From assembly GCA_017164015.1 (NCBI GenBank), contig CP071065.1, positions 7,221,501 to 7,285,500 of the forward strand: a stretch of 64,000 nt of DNA, given 5' to 3'. The DNA comes from Nostoc sp. UHCC 0702. Lineage in GTDB: Bacteria; Cyanobacteriota; Cyanobacteriia; Cyanobacteriales; Nostocaceae. Both the position numbers and the translations under genes were made by a program. This document shows, in pieces, positions 1-8,950 of this stretch. Within the stretch, counting starts at the first letter, position 1. Each line of letters starts with the position of its first letter. Under the pieces are notes generated by a model. It worked only from the letters and a program-made list of their open reading frames with translations, was not told the DNA's origin and ran no database searches.

Positions 1-162
1 AGGTGGTTGAGTGTTAATAACAGTATCCAAAGAAGGTTCTGTTGAACATCTAGGTCGTAAGGCTCTCAATGTGAAATGAGAACTATGACGCCGAATTCCT
101 TCAGTGAAAACTGCTTGGAAATCTTTTCGAGATTTTAGTCGATTCGCCTTGGGCAAAGCCAC
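1..162 (-). CDS. rnpA: Ribonuclease P protein component, partial (runs off left edge)
   Basis: Protein subunit of RNase P, which matures tRNA 5-prime ends together with the catalytic RNA. The 54 codons visible read MALPKANRLKSRKDFQAVF and continue with GIRRHSSHFTLRAL, the usual N-terminus of cyanobacterial RnpA. The RKDF and F..G.R motifs that begin the central cleft are present. I place the start at a GTG (positions 162-160), because it gives the standard MALPK start; no ATG is suitably placed. It lies 22 bp downstream of rpmH in the same orientation, the near-universal rpmH-rnpA order. The C-terminal half is outside the window. Confidence 0.9.
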   Translation of the reverse strand, partial: MALPKANRLKSRKDFQAVFTEGIRRHSSHFTLRALRPRCSTEPSLDTVINTQPP

Positions 163-184
163 AGTCGTTTTAACTTGAGATTCC

Positions 185-319
185 CTAAACGCTTAGACGA
201 TAACGCCCTCTTTTTCTTCTTGCCCTGATCACGTTTCTTCCGTCTGGTGTCCGCATTCTGGCACGAAAACCAGAGGTTCTTTTTCTCTTACGGCAAGTGC
301 CGCCCAAGGTTCTCTGCAT
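185..319 (-). CDS. rpmH: 50S ribosomal protein L34
   Basis: A 44-residue, very basic protein beginning [18 protein letters not shown] and ending [11 protein letters not shown], diagnostic of bacterial L34 (large-subunit protein bound to 23S rRNA). Length is exactly typical. It is first in an rpmH-rnpA pair transcribed toward the left edge. A purine-rich AGGAGAA sequence just upstream (about 323-330, read on the minus strand) serves as ribosome binding site. Cyanobacterial L34 often has Asn where this one has Cys9; otherwise nothing is unusual. Confidence 0.95.
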   Translation of the reverse strand: MQRTLGGTCRKRKRTSGFRARMRTPDGRNVIRARRKRGRYRLSV

Positions 320-472
320 ACTGTTCTCCTGTAAGGCGATTTTTATAAAAACTCACAATCTATTATCGTATCACTTTACGTTTATAAAATAAAGATTCCG
401 GTGAAAAGTCAAGAGTCAATAGTCCAAAGTCACAAGTCAAGAGTTTTAGACCATTGACTATTGACTGTTGAT

Positions 473-985
473 TTAACTGACACTAATAATCCAGGTTCCC
501 AGGTAACGCAGTAGTGGTACATCTCCTGGGGAAAGAACCTGGCAGTTGAAATAAAAAGTACCACCGAATGCTGGGTTTTGCACGTTAGATAGGACTAACT
601 CCACCTTATTACCTGCTGGGACTGGCTCTTGGGGAAAAATTTCTAATACGCGGCCTTCTTTGTCCCATTTGACTTCAGATAGGGCAACTTTTTTATTTTT
701 AACCCTCACCTCTACCTTTTTGGGGTCAAATCTTCCTTTGTAATAATTTGGGTAGGTAATGGCGAACTGAGCAACCGCCAATTTCATTTTTTTCTCTGGA
801 ATCCGGAGAATGTAGCGATCGCGGTTATTTGTTTGCCCACCAAAATCTAACCGGAAGGGCAGCTGATTTTCGCTTTTGACACCGCTAAACAGCGTTAAAC
901 CAGGTAGGCTTTGCGCCCAAGTCATGACTGGAAACCCAGCCAGCAAACAGCTTGTTACGGCTACAGCAGAAAGTAAACGGCGCAT
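473..985 (-). CDS. Secreted DUF2808 family protein
   Basis: 170-residue protein with an N-terminal signal peptide (basic MRRLL, hydrophobic core to about residue 22, cleavage likely after TWA-Q). The mature part contains the cyanobacterial DUF2808 pattern: RDRYILRIP, then ITYPNYYKGRFDP, then an EIFPQEPVPAG..VELVLSNVQNP stretch. The family is widespread in cyanobacteria and of unknown function; the protein is probably periplasmic or cell-surface. It follows rpmH-rnpA in the same direction reading from the right but is about 490 bp away from rpmH across the map, so it is probably a separate unit. Family call is from memory of the pattern. Confidence 0.75.
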   Translation of the reverse strand: MRRLLSAVAVTSCLLAGFPVMTWAQSLPGLTLFSGVKSENQLPFRLDFGGQTNNRDRYILRIPEKKMKLAVAQFAITYPNYYKGRFDPKKVEVRVKNKKVALSEVKWDKEGRVLEIFPQEPVPAGNKVELVLSNVQNPAFGGTFYFNCQVLSPGDVPLLRYLGTWIISVS

Positions 986-1841
986 AGTTTAGGCTCCTCT
1001 CACAACAATTAGGTTTTTTATCTAAAAAACTCACATTTAGTATTCGTAACTAAACTTTACTACTGACTTCCTGACATTTGACGTTAAATGTAAACAAAAA
1101 GTGCCATTTGCCTTAGCAGCCTGTCCTCAGTAAAAATACTTTGTAATTTATTTAACCGAAAGCATTGTAACAAAAATCTCTTTGTAGAATAGGCATTTCT
1201 GCTCTCAGATGAGTCAAATTTTAACTCGATAGAAACACAGGAGGGTTTTGATTGTGTTTCTAAATATGTATAAGTGTATCTTAATTTAAGATTTTTGTTA
1301 TAAAAATTGAGCCATGTCATTAGCGATCGCCATTTAACTTAGGATAGATTGTTTAAGATAAGCTTGGTCAGAGTGATAATCATTAAAAATTAGTTGAGAA
1401 ATAATCAAGCTTCAAAAATTTGCTAAATATTGCACTATGTAAGAAAAAGAAGACCAAAATTTTTCAATCCCTAAAAGAAGTTGAAGACCAGATGCAAAGA
1501 AAGGGAATCAACATAGGATTTGCAATAGCATGTAAACCTACTTTTTTAACTATCAGCAAGCGTGAGTCTGCAAAAAATCAAGTGAGGCTTTGTCTGGAAA
1601 ACCAAGACTGGCAAGCGAATTTAAGGTTGAATCTACCAAGAATGAACTTCCAAATCAAAAAATATCCCTTTGTAATTGTTCTTGCTGACAGTCAACGGTT
1701 GACTGTCAACAATCAACAACTTCAAGCTGGATTATTTCTTGGAGTTCCCTAAGTTTCAGTCTGGAACCAGAGTTAGAGACAACCCTAATCAGGGAAATTG
1801 CATATTTAGCAGGAATTAAGTATTTATCTCTAGGAGTTTTC
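986..1841. other. Gene-poor interval upstream of pntA
   Basis: AT-rich DNA with no convincing gene. A 110-codon plus-strand ORF (1420-1752) reads through a repeat (GTCAACGGTTGACTGTC near 1690) at its end, lacks recognisable motifs and has no clear Shine-Dalgarno sequence, so I do not call it. A 78-codon minus ORF at 1084-1320 is also unsupported. The pntA promoter must lie near the right end, since TAGGAG (1831-1836) precedes the pntA ATG. Confidence 0.5.
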
Positions 1842-3014
1842 ATGAAAATAGCAGTTGCTAAAGAAATAGAAGTTGGTGAACGTCGTGTGGCATTAAATCC
1901 TGACACCGTAGCCCGTTTAGTTAAACAGGGTTTGGAAGTTTGGGTAGAAACAGGAGCAGGAGAGCGTTCATTTTTTAGTGATTCTGCCTATGAAGCAGCA
2001 GGAGCTAAAATTATCGACGATACTGCCACATTATGGGGCGAAACAGATATTTTGTTGAAAGTTAGCCCACCGCAAGAGCGAGAAAATGGACGTTCAGAAA
2101 TTGACTTACTGCGGGAAGGATCTGTGTTAATCAGCTTCCTCAATCCTTTGGGAAATCCTGTAGTAGCACAGCAACTGGCAAATCGTAAAGTCACAGCCTT
2201 GAGTATGGAGTTGATCCCCCGTACCACCAGGGCGCAAAGTATGGATGCTTTATCTTCCCAGGCATCGCTAGCAGGTTACAAATCAGTTTTGATAGCTGCT
2301 GCGGCATTACCAAAATATTTCCCAATGCTGACAACCGCCGCAGGCACCATCGCCCCAGCTAAGATATTTATCATGGGGGCTGGTGTGGCTGGATTGCAAG
2401 CGATCGCAACTGCTAGACGCTTGGGCGCAGTAGTAGAAGCCTTTGATATTCGTCCCGCTGTCAAAGAAGAAGTACAAAGCTTAGGGGCAAAATTCGTCGA
2501 AGTCAAACTCGAAGAAGAAACAACCGCCGCCGGCGGCTACGCCAAAGAAATTTCCGAAGCTAGCAAACAGCGTACCCAAGAAGTCGTCACTGAACACGTT
2601 AAAAACGCCGATGTCGTGATTACTACCGCCCAAGTACCTGGGAAAAAAGCACCATTGCTAGTCACTGAAGAAATGGTGGCACAGATGAAACCAGGTTCGG
2701 TAATTGTAGATTTAGCTGCCGAACAAGGTGGTAACTGCGCCTGCACCGAACCCGGCAAAGATATTGTATGGAACGGCGTGACAATTATTGGCCCCATCAA
2801 TCTCCCTTCATCAATGCCAGTCCACGCCAGCCAATTGTATTCCAAGAACGTAACATCATTAGTCCAACTGCTAATTAAAGACAAAGCTTTGCAAGTGGAC
2901 TTTGGCGACGACATCGTTGATGCAGCTTGCATTACCCATGCAGGTGAAATTCGCAATCAACGAGTCCGCGATGCGCTACAAGCCCTGAATACTCAAGAAC
3001 CAGCGGTTAGTTAG
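1842..3014 (+). CDS. pntA: NAD(P) transhydrogenase subunit alpha, part 1 (NAD-binding domain)
   Basis: Domain I of the proton-translocating transhydrogenase, which couples hydride transfer between NADH and NADP+ to the proton gradient. 390 residues, close to the usual length for the split form. The N-terminal AlaDH/PNT domain begins MKIAVAKEIEVGERRVALNP; the Rossmann motif GAGVAGLQAIATARRLGA lies near residue 180; the RAQSMDALSSQASLAGYKS loop and the VIVDLAAEQGGNC motif are intact. The start is supported by TAGGAG six bases upstream. As in other cyanobacteria, the membrane part of the alpha subunit is a separate gene (next feature). Soluble, binding to the membrane complex on the cytoplasmic side. 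Confidence 0.95.
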   Translation: MKIAVAKEIEVGERRVALNPDTVARLVKQGLEVWVETGAGERSFFSDSAYEAAGAKIIDDTATLWGETDILLKVSPPQERENGRSEIDLLREGSVLISFLNPLGNPVVAQQLANRKVTALSMELIPRTTRAQSMDALSSQASLAGYKSVLIAAAALPKYFPMLTTAAGTIAPAKIFIMGAGVAGLQAIATARRLGAVVEAFDIRPAVKEEVQSLGAKFVEVKLEEETTAAGGYAKEISEASKQRTQEVVTEHVKNADVVITTAQVPGKKAPLLVTEEMVAQMKPGSVIVDLAAEQGGNCACTEPGKDIVWNGVTIIGPINLPSSMPVHASQLYSKNVTSLVQLLIKDKALQVDFGDDIVDAACITHAGEIRNQRVRDALQALNTQEPAVS

Positions 3015-3125
3015 GCAGGGGAGCAGGGGAGCAGGGGAGCAGGGGGGATGAGGGGGATGAGGGAGATTAAGATAACCAATTCCCCATTCCCCATGCCCCA
3101 TGCCCAATTCCTCATGCCCAATGCC
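3015..3125. repeat. Short tandem repeats between pntA genes
   Basis: Tandem GGGGAGCA units (about 3018-3043), then GGGGGATGA units, then CCCCATGCCC/CCAATTC units up to 3125. These fill the gap between the two pntA genes and end just before the AAAGGAG ribosome binding site of the second. Such simple repeats are typical spacers in Nostoc-type genomes and recur throughout the window. Confidence 0.85.
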
Positions 3126-3148
3126 CCATTTCCAAAAGGAGTTTTTTC

Positions 3149-3442
3149 ATGACAGAAGCATTACTTGCTGCTTTATTTGTATTTGTTTTGGCATCTTTTA
3201 TTGGCTTTGAAGTCATCAACAAAGTACCACCGACTCTACACACGCCCTTAATGTCAGGTTCAAATGCGATTTCTGGCATTGCGGTACTGGGGGCGATAGT
3301 GGCTGCTGGTGCTAGAGAAACGAGTGTTTCAGTGATTCTCGGTTTAATTGCCGTCATACTGGCGACAGTCAACGTCGTGGGTGGTTTCTTAGTCACTGAC
3401 AGAATGTTACAAATGTTCAAGAAAAAGGAGATTAAGGCGTGA
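3149..3442 (+). CDS. pntA: NAD(P) transhydrogenase subunit alpha, part 2 (membrane domain)
   Basis: 97-residue membrane protein forming the C-terminal transmembrane segment (domain II) of the alpha subunit. Three hydrophobic helices are visible (about residues 3-20, 35-55 and 62-85), with the conserved PLMSGSNAISGI sequence between the first and second. An AAAGGAG ribosome binding site sits at 3136-3142. The stop codon overlaps the pntB GTG start in a GTGA arrangement, implying translational coupling. Cyanobacteria commonly label this gene pntA2 or alpha-2. Confidence 0.92.
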   Translation: MTEALLAALFVFVLASFIGFEVINKVPPTLHTPLMSGSNAISGIAVLGAIVAAGARETSVSVILGLIAVILATVNVVGGFLVTDRMLQMFKKKEIKA

Positions 3443-4845
3443 GCGATTTTTTACCAACTGGCATTCAGCTGACGTACTTAGTCGCTGCATCCTTATTCAT
3501 TCTGGGTTTGAAAAAGCTGGGTTCACCCGCCACAGCCAGAAATGGTAATGTGATCGCGGCTGTGGGGATGTTGCTAGCAATTGTGGCAACAATGCTCGAT
3601 CAGCATGTGTTGAATTATGAAATGATTTTGTTAGGCTTGGCCATTGGATCGGGAATTGGTGCGATCGCAGCCTACAAAGTGCAAATGACGGAAATGCCCC
3701 AAATGGTGGGTTTACTCAACGGCTTAGGCGGTGCGGCTTCGGCACTAGTGGCTGTTGCAGAATTCTGGCGGTTGTTGGGAAGTTCTCAACCCATACCGTT
3801 GGATGTGAACATTTCCATGTTGTTGGATGTGTTAATTGGTGGTGTCACCTTCACAGGTAGTTTTCTCGCCTTTGCCAAATTGCAAGGTTTAATCAGTGGT
3901 TCCCCAATTACATTTCCTTTCCAGCAACCATTCAACCTCTTGCTTCTGGCAGGTTACGTGGTGGGTAGTGCCTACTTAATCATCACACCGGATAGTTTAC
4001 CCATATTCTTGGGAGTGGTTGCGGTTTCTTTAGTGTTGGGTGTGATGTTCGTCATCCCCATTGGCGGCGGCGATATGCCTGTGGTAATTTCGCTGTTAAA
4101 CTCCTTGTCGGGCGTAGCAGCATCCGCCGCTGGGTTTGTGGTGATGAACAATATGTTAATCATCGCTGGGGCATTAGTGGGAGCCTCTGGTCTTATCCTG
4201 ACTGAAATTATGTGTAAAGCAATGAACCGTTCGCTTTTCAGCGTGTTGTTCAGTGCTTTTGGTACAGGGAGTGCTGCTGGTGGTGGTGCGGCTGGTGGTG
4301 CTGCAATTGATCAAACCGTCCGCAGCATTGATCCCGAAGAAGGCGCGATGATGTTGGGTTATGCGCGTAACGTGGTGATTGTACCAGGTTATGGTATGGC
4401 TGTAGCCCAAGCACAGCATAGTGTGCGGGAATTGGCAGATCAACTAGAACGTATGGGTGTTGATGTTAAGTATGCCATTCACCCTGTGGCTGGAAGAATG
4501 CCCGGACATATGAATGTGTTGCTGGCTGAGGCAAATGTGCCTTATACCCAGTTGTACGATATGGATGATATTAATCCCCAGTTTGAACAAGCCGATGTGG
4601 CTTTAGTAATTGGGGCAAATGATGTGGTAAATCCTGCGGCGCGTAGTGATACCAATAGCCCGATTTATGGTATGCCGATTCTGGAAGTAGATCGGGCGAA
4701 GCAGACAATTGTGATTAAGCGCGGGATGAGTACGGGTTTTGCTGGTGTAGATAATGAGTTGTTCTACAAGGATAAAACTACGATGCTTTTTGGTAGCGCG
4801 AAGGATATGGTGTCGAAGTTGGTTTCGGAAGTGAAGCAGCTGTAA
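3439..4845 (+). CDS. pntB: NAD(P) transhydrogenase subunit beta
   Basis: 468-residue beta subunit. The N-terminal half has about nine membrane helices with conserved sequences such as MPQMVGLLNGLGGAASALVA; the C-terminal NADP-binding domain III contains VVIVPGYGMAVAQAQH, the GRMPGHMNVLLAEA loop and GANDVVNPAA, all characteristic. It starts at GTG overlapping the pntA2 stop. Together the three genes give a complete enzyme, supplying NADPH from NADH at the expense of the proton gradient. The sequence looks intact. Confidence 0.95.
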   Translation: MSDFLPTGIQLTYLVAASLFILGLKKLGSPATARNGNVIAAVGMLLAIVATMLDQHVLNYEMILLGLAIGSGIGAIAAYKVQMTEMPQMVGLLNGLGGAASALVAVAEFWRLLGSSQPIPLDVNISMLLDVLIGGVTFTGSFLAFAKLQGLISGSPITFPFQQPFNLLLLAGYVVGSAYLIITPDSLPIFLGVVAVSLVLGVMFVIPIGGGDMPVVISLLNSLSGVAASAAGFVVMNNMLIIAGALVGASGLILTEIMCKAMNRSLFSVLFSAFGTGSAAGGGAAGGAAIDQTVRSIDPEEGAMMLGYARNVVIVPGYGMAVAQAQHSVRELADQLERMGVDVKYAIHPVAGRMPGHMNVLLAEANVPYTQLYDMDDINPQFEQADVALVIGANDVVNPAARSDTNSPIYGMPILEVDRAKQTIVIKRGMSTGFAGVDNELFYKDKTTMLFGSAKDMVSKLVSEVKQL

Positions 4846-4981
4846 CGAACCACAAAGGCGCGAAGAACGCAAAGAAAGAATTTAGAGAGTTAGCTTGTCT
4901 TGGGGGTGTAATGCTTCTGAGGCAAGTTTTTTAAGAGTATTATTTCGCGCAAAGGCGCAAAGACGCAAAGAATAGATAGCT

Positions 4982-5719
4982 ATGAATAATCAAGATTTTT
5001 TTGATGATGCGCTTCTAGAAAAAAGAATTGAGACATTTTATGGATATGGTAATTATCAAGGAAATTATTGGTTTATTGGTATGGAGGAAGCAGGAGGAGA
5101 TTTTCAAGATGTTAATCATAGAATAAATATATGGGCCAAAAGAGGAGAAAAGGAGATAGATGATGTTGCAGAATATCATATAAATATGGGATGTGCTGAT
5201 GGCTTTCAACCACGTGCAGTAATACAATCAACGTGGAAGGGATTGATTCGCATTGTGTTGAGTAGCGAAGGAAAAGAGAATATTGATTTAGAAGATATTC
5301 GTCAATACCAAATATACAACTTAGGTAGGAAAGATAAAGAAACCTGCTTATTAGAATTATTGCCTTTACCATCACCATCTATTAAAAATTGGATATTTAA
5401 TAAGCATACTCAATTAGCTTATTTATCTGATAGAGCAGCTTATGAAAAACATTGTCTTGATAAGCGAATAAATCATATTGCTCAGAAAATTAAAGAACAT
5501 CAACCTAAAGGAGTTGTTTTCTACGGTAAACTATATGAATATTCTTGGAGAAAAATCACTAAAAAAATAATGGATGTTGATTTTACATTAACCCCAGAAG
5601 GTTTTCTAGTGTGTAGAAATAGTCGAACTGTGTTTGTTATAGCTCAACATCCTGTCGCTTTCGGAGTAACTAAACAATACTTCCATAATATTGGTAGAGT
5701 GATCGCTGCTAAAATTTGA
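4982..5719 (+). CDS. Hypothetical protein with possible uracil-DNA-glycosylase-like fold
   Basis: 245 residues, AT-rich compared with pntB. I do not recognise it with certainty. Near the N-terminus YWFIGMEEAGG resembles motif 1 of the UDG superfamily (GINPG-type loop); LLELLPLPSPS and KGVVFYGKLY follow; IAQHPVAFGVT near the C-terminus resembles the HPS-type motif. This order fits small UDG-like proteins of unknown substrate, but the similarity is by eye only. It is flanked on both sides by CGCAAAGGCGCAAAG-type repeats, consistent with an accessory insertion. No signal peptide or membrane helix. Confidence 0.55.
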   Translation: MNNQDFFDDALLEKRIETFYGYGNYQGNYWFIGMEEAGGDFQDVNHRINIWAKRGEKEIDDVAEYHINMGCADGFQPRAVIQSTWKGLIRIVLSSEGKENIDLEDIRQYQIYNLGRKDKETCLLELLPLPSPSIKNWIFNKHTQLAYLSDRAAYEKHCLDKRINHIAQKIKEHQPKGVVFYGKLYEYSWRKITKKIMDVDFTLTPEGFLVCRNSRTVFVIAQHPVAFGVTKQYFHNIGRVIAAKI

Positions 5720-6066
5720 TATTAAAAATACTATGCGTCTCTCTGCGCTAACCTTTGTGTTTCTTTGCGTTTAAAAAAGGTACGAACTCGACTCTTCTTC
5801 CTCTGTAGTTCGTTAAAAAGCGATCGCCCCCCAAACTCCACCAAGCGATCGCCTTCTGTTTCCCTCCGCGTCCTCTGCGCCTCTGTGGTTTGTTAAAAAA
5901 AGCCAATTTCACAACCAGCTGCTACCCATTGCCAAAATTTTATCAAGCGATCGCCCCCCTTCTCCTTTGCGTCTTTGCGCCTTTGCGTGAGACAAAAAAA
6001 ACGATCGCCACTTACCAACTAACATGCGATCGCAAAAACCTAATAAGCAAGTCATAGTAGACTAAT
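5720..6066. other. Intergenic repeat interval rich in HIP1 sites
   Basis: No gene seen. Contains dispersed repeats of the TTTGCGTCTTTGCGCCTTTGCGTGAG type in both orientations, and six GCGATCGC or near-GCGATCGC palindromes. The same repeat family recurs at 4846-4980, 7860-7915, 21800-21880, 22070-22100 and 27965-28050. Confidence 0.7.
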
Positions 6067-6069
6067 TTT

Positions 6070-6519
6070 CTAAATTTCTTGCCATTCCTGAGCATCAATA
6101 AAGATAGATAGATGTTTTTTATTACTTGTGGCAATAATTACCTCATGTCCATAATTAGCAACTAAAATAGATTGAGATGCTAAAATAACATCTCCATCCA
6201 ACGCTTTATTATCTGCTGTAGATTTACCTTGCTTTCTGACTTCAGCCCATAACTCTGCTGCTTTCAACATTACCTCTGTTGTAATAAGAAGGTAGATAAT
6301 TTCTGACTTGAGTTGATTAAGTTTTCTAATCCCTGATAATTTATTTGCTCTCAACAACTCTCGTCTAATTTCATAATCTATAATTTCAGGTAAAATTACT
6401 TCATATCCTCTATCATAGAGACTAGAAAACCATTCTTGACATTGCACAGCTAGAGGTGTTGCTTTTGGATTAGTAATTAATCCCACAGGTGTAGAATCTA
6501 AAATAATAACCTTACTCAT
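6070..6519 (-). CDS. PIN-domain toxin (VapC-like)
   Basis: 149 residues. The N-terminal VIILDSTPVGLI supplies the first acidic residue of a PIN ribonuclease (Asp8), with a central acidic position in LPEIIDYEIRREL and a C-terminal DGDVILASQSI stretch that carries the next acidic residues. PIN toxins cleave RNA when freed from the antitoxin. The predicted antitoxin gene ends 6 bp upstream in the same direction, the typical gene order. The first motif has STPVG rather than the more common TN, so divergence of the active site is possible. Confidence 0.7.
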   Translation of the reverse strand: MSKVIILDSTPVGLITNPKATPLAVQCQEWFSSLYDRGYEVILPEIIDYEIRRELLRANKLSGIRKLNQLKSEIIYLLITTEVMLKAAELWAEVRKQGKSTADNKALDGDVILASQSILVANYGHEVIIATSNKKHLSIFIDAQEWQEI

Positions 6520-6525
6520 CCTGTT

Positions 6526-6843
6526 TTAAATAGAAATACCTTTCATAGATTCAATAATTTCTAGGGTTTCTTGTTGTTCTTGTTGTTCATCTAGCTCATT
6601 CCAAGAATCAAATAATTTTTGAATGTTCGATTTGCGCTGTTGTTTAACAGAATCACTACTATTAATTTCATTTATGCCTTTTTCCCAGTCAGTTAAAGAT
6701 GTCTGTATCGTTACAGTATGACGAAATAGGCGTACAAATTGTAGTAATTCTGGTAAATATTTTTCTGGTATTTGTTCAATTTCTAATAATAATTCATCGC
6801 GGTGTGGGCTTGATGAATTAGCTGCAATCGGTTGATTAGCCAT
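6526..6843 (-). CDS. Putative antitoxin of the PIN pair
   Basis: 105 residues, acidic and predicted helical. It contains the sequence ELLLEIEQIPEKYLPELLQFV, seen in DUF2281-like or AbrB-independent cyanobacterial antitoxins paired with PIN proteins, followed by a Gln/Glu-rich tail (EQQEQQETLEII). It precedes the PIN gene by 6 bp, so the pair is one transcript. The antitoxin role is inferred mainly from position, size and charge. Confidence 0.6.
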   Translation of the reverse strand: MANQPIAANSSSPHRDELLLEIEQIPEKYLPELLQFVRLFRHTVTIQTSLTDWEKGINEINSSDSVKQQRKSNIQKLFDSWNELDEQQEQQETLEIIESMKGISI

Positions 6844-6997
6844 ATGTATTCCTCCAGTGCATGGTTTAATAATGTGAGTAGATATTGAACAGCTTTACTG
6901 TTACTATTTGTTAGTATAACTGTGGTATTCCTATAAAAAACTGGACAAATAAATGCTTCGTTATACTTTATTGAAAAGCAGCATACACAATTATGAT

Positions 6998-7111
6998 TTA
7001 TTTTTGATTAATTCGCTTTTCCAGTTCAATTTCTGCTTGTTCAATTGTCATAGGAACAGCGTTAGAACCTGCCCGCTTTCTATCTACATAGGCATAAAAA
7101 GCTTCTTGATC
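6998..7111 (-). pseudogene. C-terminal remnant of a small gene
   Basis: Open frame without start, reading DQEAFYAYVDRKRAG then MTIEQAEIELEKRINQK and a stop. The sequence looks like a real helical protein tail, but upstream it runs directly into a repeat of the AGAGGCGCAGAGGA type (near 7112-7135). I read it as a gene truncated by a repeat insertion. Family unknown; it may have been another small antitoxin or helper protein. Confidence 0.4.
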
Positions 7112-7156
7112 ATTGTCCTCTGCGCCTCTGTGGTTCGTAAAAAAATAGATAACTTG

Positions 7157-7792
7157 TTACTCCAACACAGCTTGTCCCAATCGCTTGAGAATCCGCAAGA
7201 CTTTAGCTAACTCATGTCTTCGAGGAAATAAAGAAAATGTCCGCGATACATCATACAGCGGAGTGTCTGTGAGAGTAAGCTTGAGAAATACAAACTCATC
7301 GCTGTTTGTTGCCATTCCGAACACAGGTTTATTATTCTGAGGATTAGTCAGCATATAAGCTAATAATTGCGGTAATGCTGCTGGTACTGGAATGCTATTT
7401 CGTTTCGACTCCACCACCAAAATCCACAGCCTTTTTTGTACAACTAGTGTGTCAATAAAGCCGCGAATTGTTTCATCAGGATCTTCAAGTTCTAATCCAA
7501 CGCCATAGGGTGAGCGAATTCGATATGGTGGATCGAGAAAACCTGCGAGTTCCAACAACGGCGAAACCACTAAAAGGTTAATCGTACCTTCTAACAGTAG
7601 ACCATCAACCCGATGGTAGTCATAGCGCTGCTTAATTCGAGCAATACCCGCCTGTTCTTGTTGGTTGAGTTCGGGTAATTCGTCAATCCACTCGTAGAAA
7701 AAGCGATCGCTATCAGCTTGAGTTAAATTACAACGAGTCTGTAAATCACTCAAGCTTTTAATACTGTCAGTAATTCCAACGCTAGAGACCAT
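7157..7792 (-). CDS. Restriction endonuclease-like protein (HsdR N-terminal type)
   Basis: 211 residues. The PD-(D/E)XK nuclease core is visible: Asp in IRGFIDTLVV and then WILVVESKRNSI with the E-x-K pair; PQLLAYM follows as the helix after the core. This is the pattern of the type I restriction R-subunit N-terminal domain, seen in cyanobacteria as a stand-alone protein. No helicase part and no methylase or specificity gene is present nearby, so it is not a complete restriction system. It is probably an orphan nuclease of unknown target. Confidence 0.7.
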   Translation of the reverse strand: MVSSVGITDSIKSLSDLQTRCNLTQADSDRFFYEWIDELPELNQQEQAGIARIKQRYDYHRVDGLLLEGTINLLVVSPLLELAGFLDPPYRIRSPYGVGLELEDPDETIRGFIDTLVVQKRLWILVVESKRNSIPVPAALPQLLAYMLTNPQNNKPVFGMATNSDEFVFLKLTLTDTPLYDVSRTFSLFPRRHELAKVLRILKRLGQAVLE

Positions 7793-7946
7793 CTGCTATT
7801 TTCTCATCGTTGCTCTTAGTCTAGCAGTGGTACACAACGCTTTTTCCAAAACTCACCAAGCGATCGCCTCCTTCTCCTCTGCGCCTTTGCGTCTTTGCGT
7901 GAGACAAAAAAGCGATCGCTCATCAACGAGATGATATAAATTTGAC

Positions 7947-8846
7947 ATGATAGACCACGATCGCTTATTCAAAGAACTACTAACAACCTTCTTCTGGGAA
8001 TTCATCGAGTTATTCTTTCCAGAGATAACCGCTTATCTAGAAAGGGATACTATCACCTTCATCGACAAAGAAGTATTTACCGATGTCACCGCTGGCGAAA
8101 AATATGAAACCGACCTCATAGTCAAAGCTAGATTTAGAGAACAAGAATCATTTTTTCTGGTGCATCTAGAACATCAAGCTTATTATCAAGAAGCTTTTGA
8201 TTTGCGGATGTATCGCTACTTTGCCAGATTGTATGAGAAATATGGCTTACCAGTTTACCCCATTGCTTTATTTTCTTATGATCGCCCTCAAAAAGCTGAG
8301 ATAAACTTTCATCAATTAGCATTTCCCAATAAAGTTATCTTGCAGTTCAACTATGATGTCATTCAGTTGAATCGCCTGAATTGGCGAGAATTCCTGCAAC
8401 AACAAAACCCAGTAGCGAGTGCGCTCATGGCTAAAATGAACATAGCACCAAAAGACCGCCCCAGAGTAAAATCTGAGTGTCTGCGCTTGCTAGCTACCTT
8501 GCAGTTAGATCCCGCAAGGATGCAATTGGTTTCCGGGTTTATTGACACTTACCTACGTCTAAATGCCCAAGAAGAACAAATTTTTCAGACTCAAATTGCT
8601 CAATTTGAACCAACTCAACAGGAGGTAGTAATGCAAATCGTCACCAGTTGGATGGAGGAAGGAATACAACAAGGAGAGTTGAAAATAATTCAACGTCAAT
8701 TAACAAGGCGAATTGGTGTGATTACTCCTGAATTACAACAACAACTCCAAGGGTTATCGTTAACTCAGTTAGAAGATTTAGCAGAAGCCTTACTAGATTT
8801 TTCAAATGAAGCTGATTTAGTCGCTTGGTTACAACAATTACAATAA
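7947..8846 (+). CDS. Rpn-like PD-(D/E)XK nuclease / transposase-like protein with DUF4351 tail
   Basis: 299 residues beginning MIDHDRLFKELLTTFFWEF, the hallmark of the cyanobacterial Rpn (recombination-promoting nuclease, PDDEXK_2) family. YETDLIVKARF and FFLVHLEHQAYYQ form the nuclease core (Asp, then E-x-Q in place of E-x-K). The C-terminal about 60 residues (IIQRQLTRRIGVITPELQQ to the end) match DUF4351. Many copies occur in Nostocales genomes and their role is unclear. It is followed by a strong hairpin (8875-8900). HIP1 sites immediately precede it. Confidence 0.8.
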   Translation: MIDHDRLFKELLTTFFWEFIELFFPEITAYLERDTITFIDKEVFTDVTAGEKYETDLIVKARFREQESFFLVHLEHQAYYQEAFDLRMYRYFARLYEKYGLPVYPIALFSYDRPQKAEINFHQLAFPNKVILQFNYDVIQLNRLNWREFLQQQNPVASALMAKMNIAPKDRPRVKSECLRLLATLQLDPARMQLVSGFIDTYLRLNAQEEQIFQTQIAQFEPTQQEVVMQIVTSWMEEGIQQGELKIIQRQLTRRIGVITPELQQQLQGLSLTQLEDLAEALLDFSNEADLVAWLQQLQ

Positions 8847-8874
8847 AAATTGCTGATTATTCTCCATTAAACGA

Positions 8875-8900
8875 AAGGACACGCTATTATCGTGTCCCTT
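8875..8900. terminator. Hairpin between convergent genes
   Basis: Seven-bp perfect stem GGACACG/CGTGTCC with a 7-base loop (CTATTAT), extended by A/T pairs on each side. It lies 30 bp after the Rpn-like gene and 50 bp after the minus-strand petN unit, so it could terminate transcription from both sides. Confidence 0.6.
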
Positions 8901-8950
8901 CTCAAATACTTTTGAAACCAGAAAACAAGGCTAAGTTTGCTGTGAGATAA

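Noticed and set aside
1084-1320. 78-codon minus-strand ORF
   Set aside because: No motif, no ribosome binding site, lies in AT-rich intergenic DNA.
1420-1752. 110-codon plus-strand ORF before pntA
   Set aside because: Its last third is repeat DNA and there is no recognisable domain; too weak to call.
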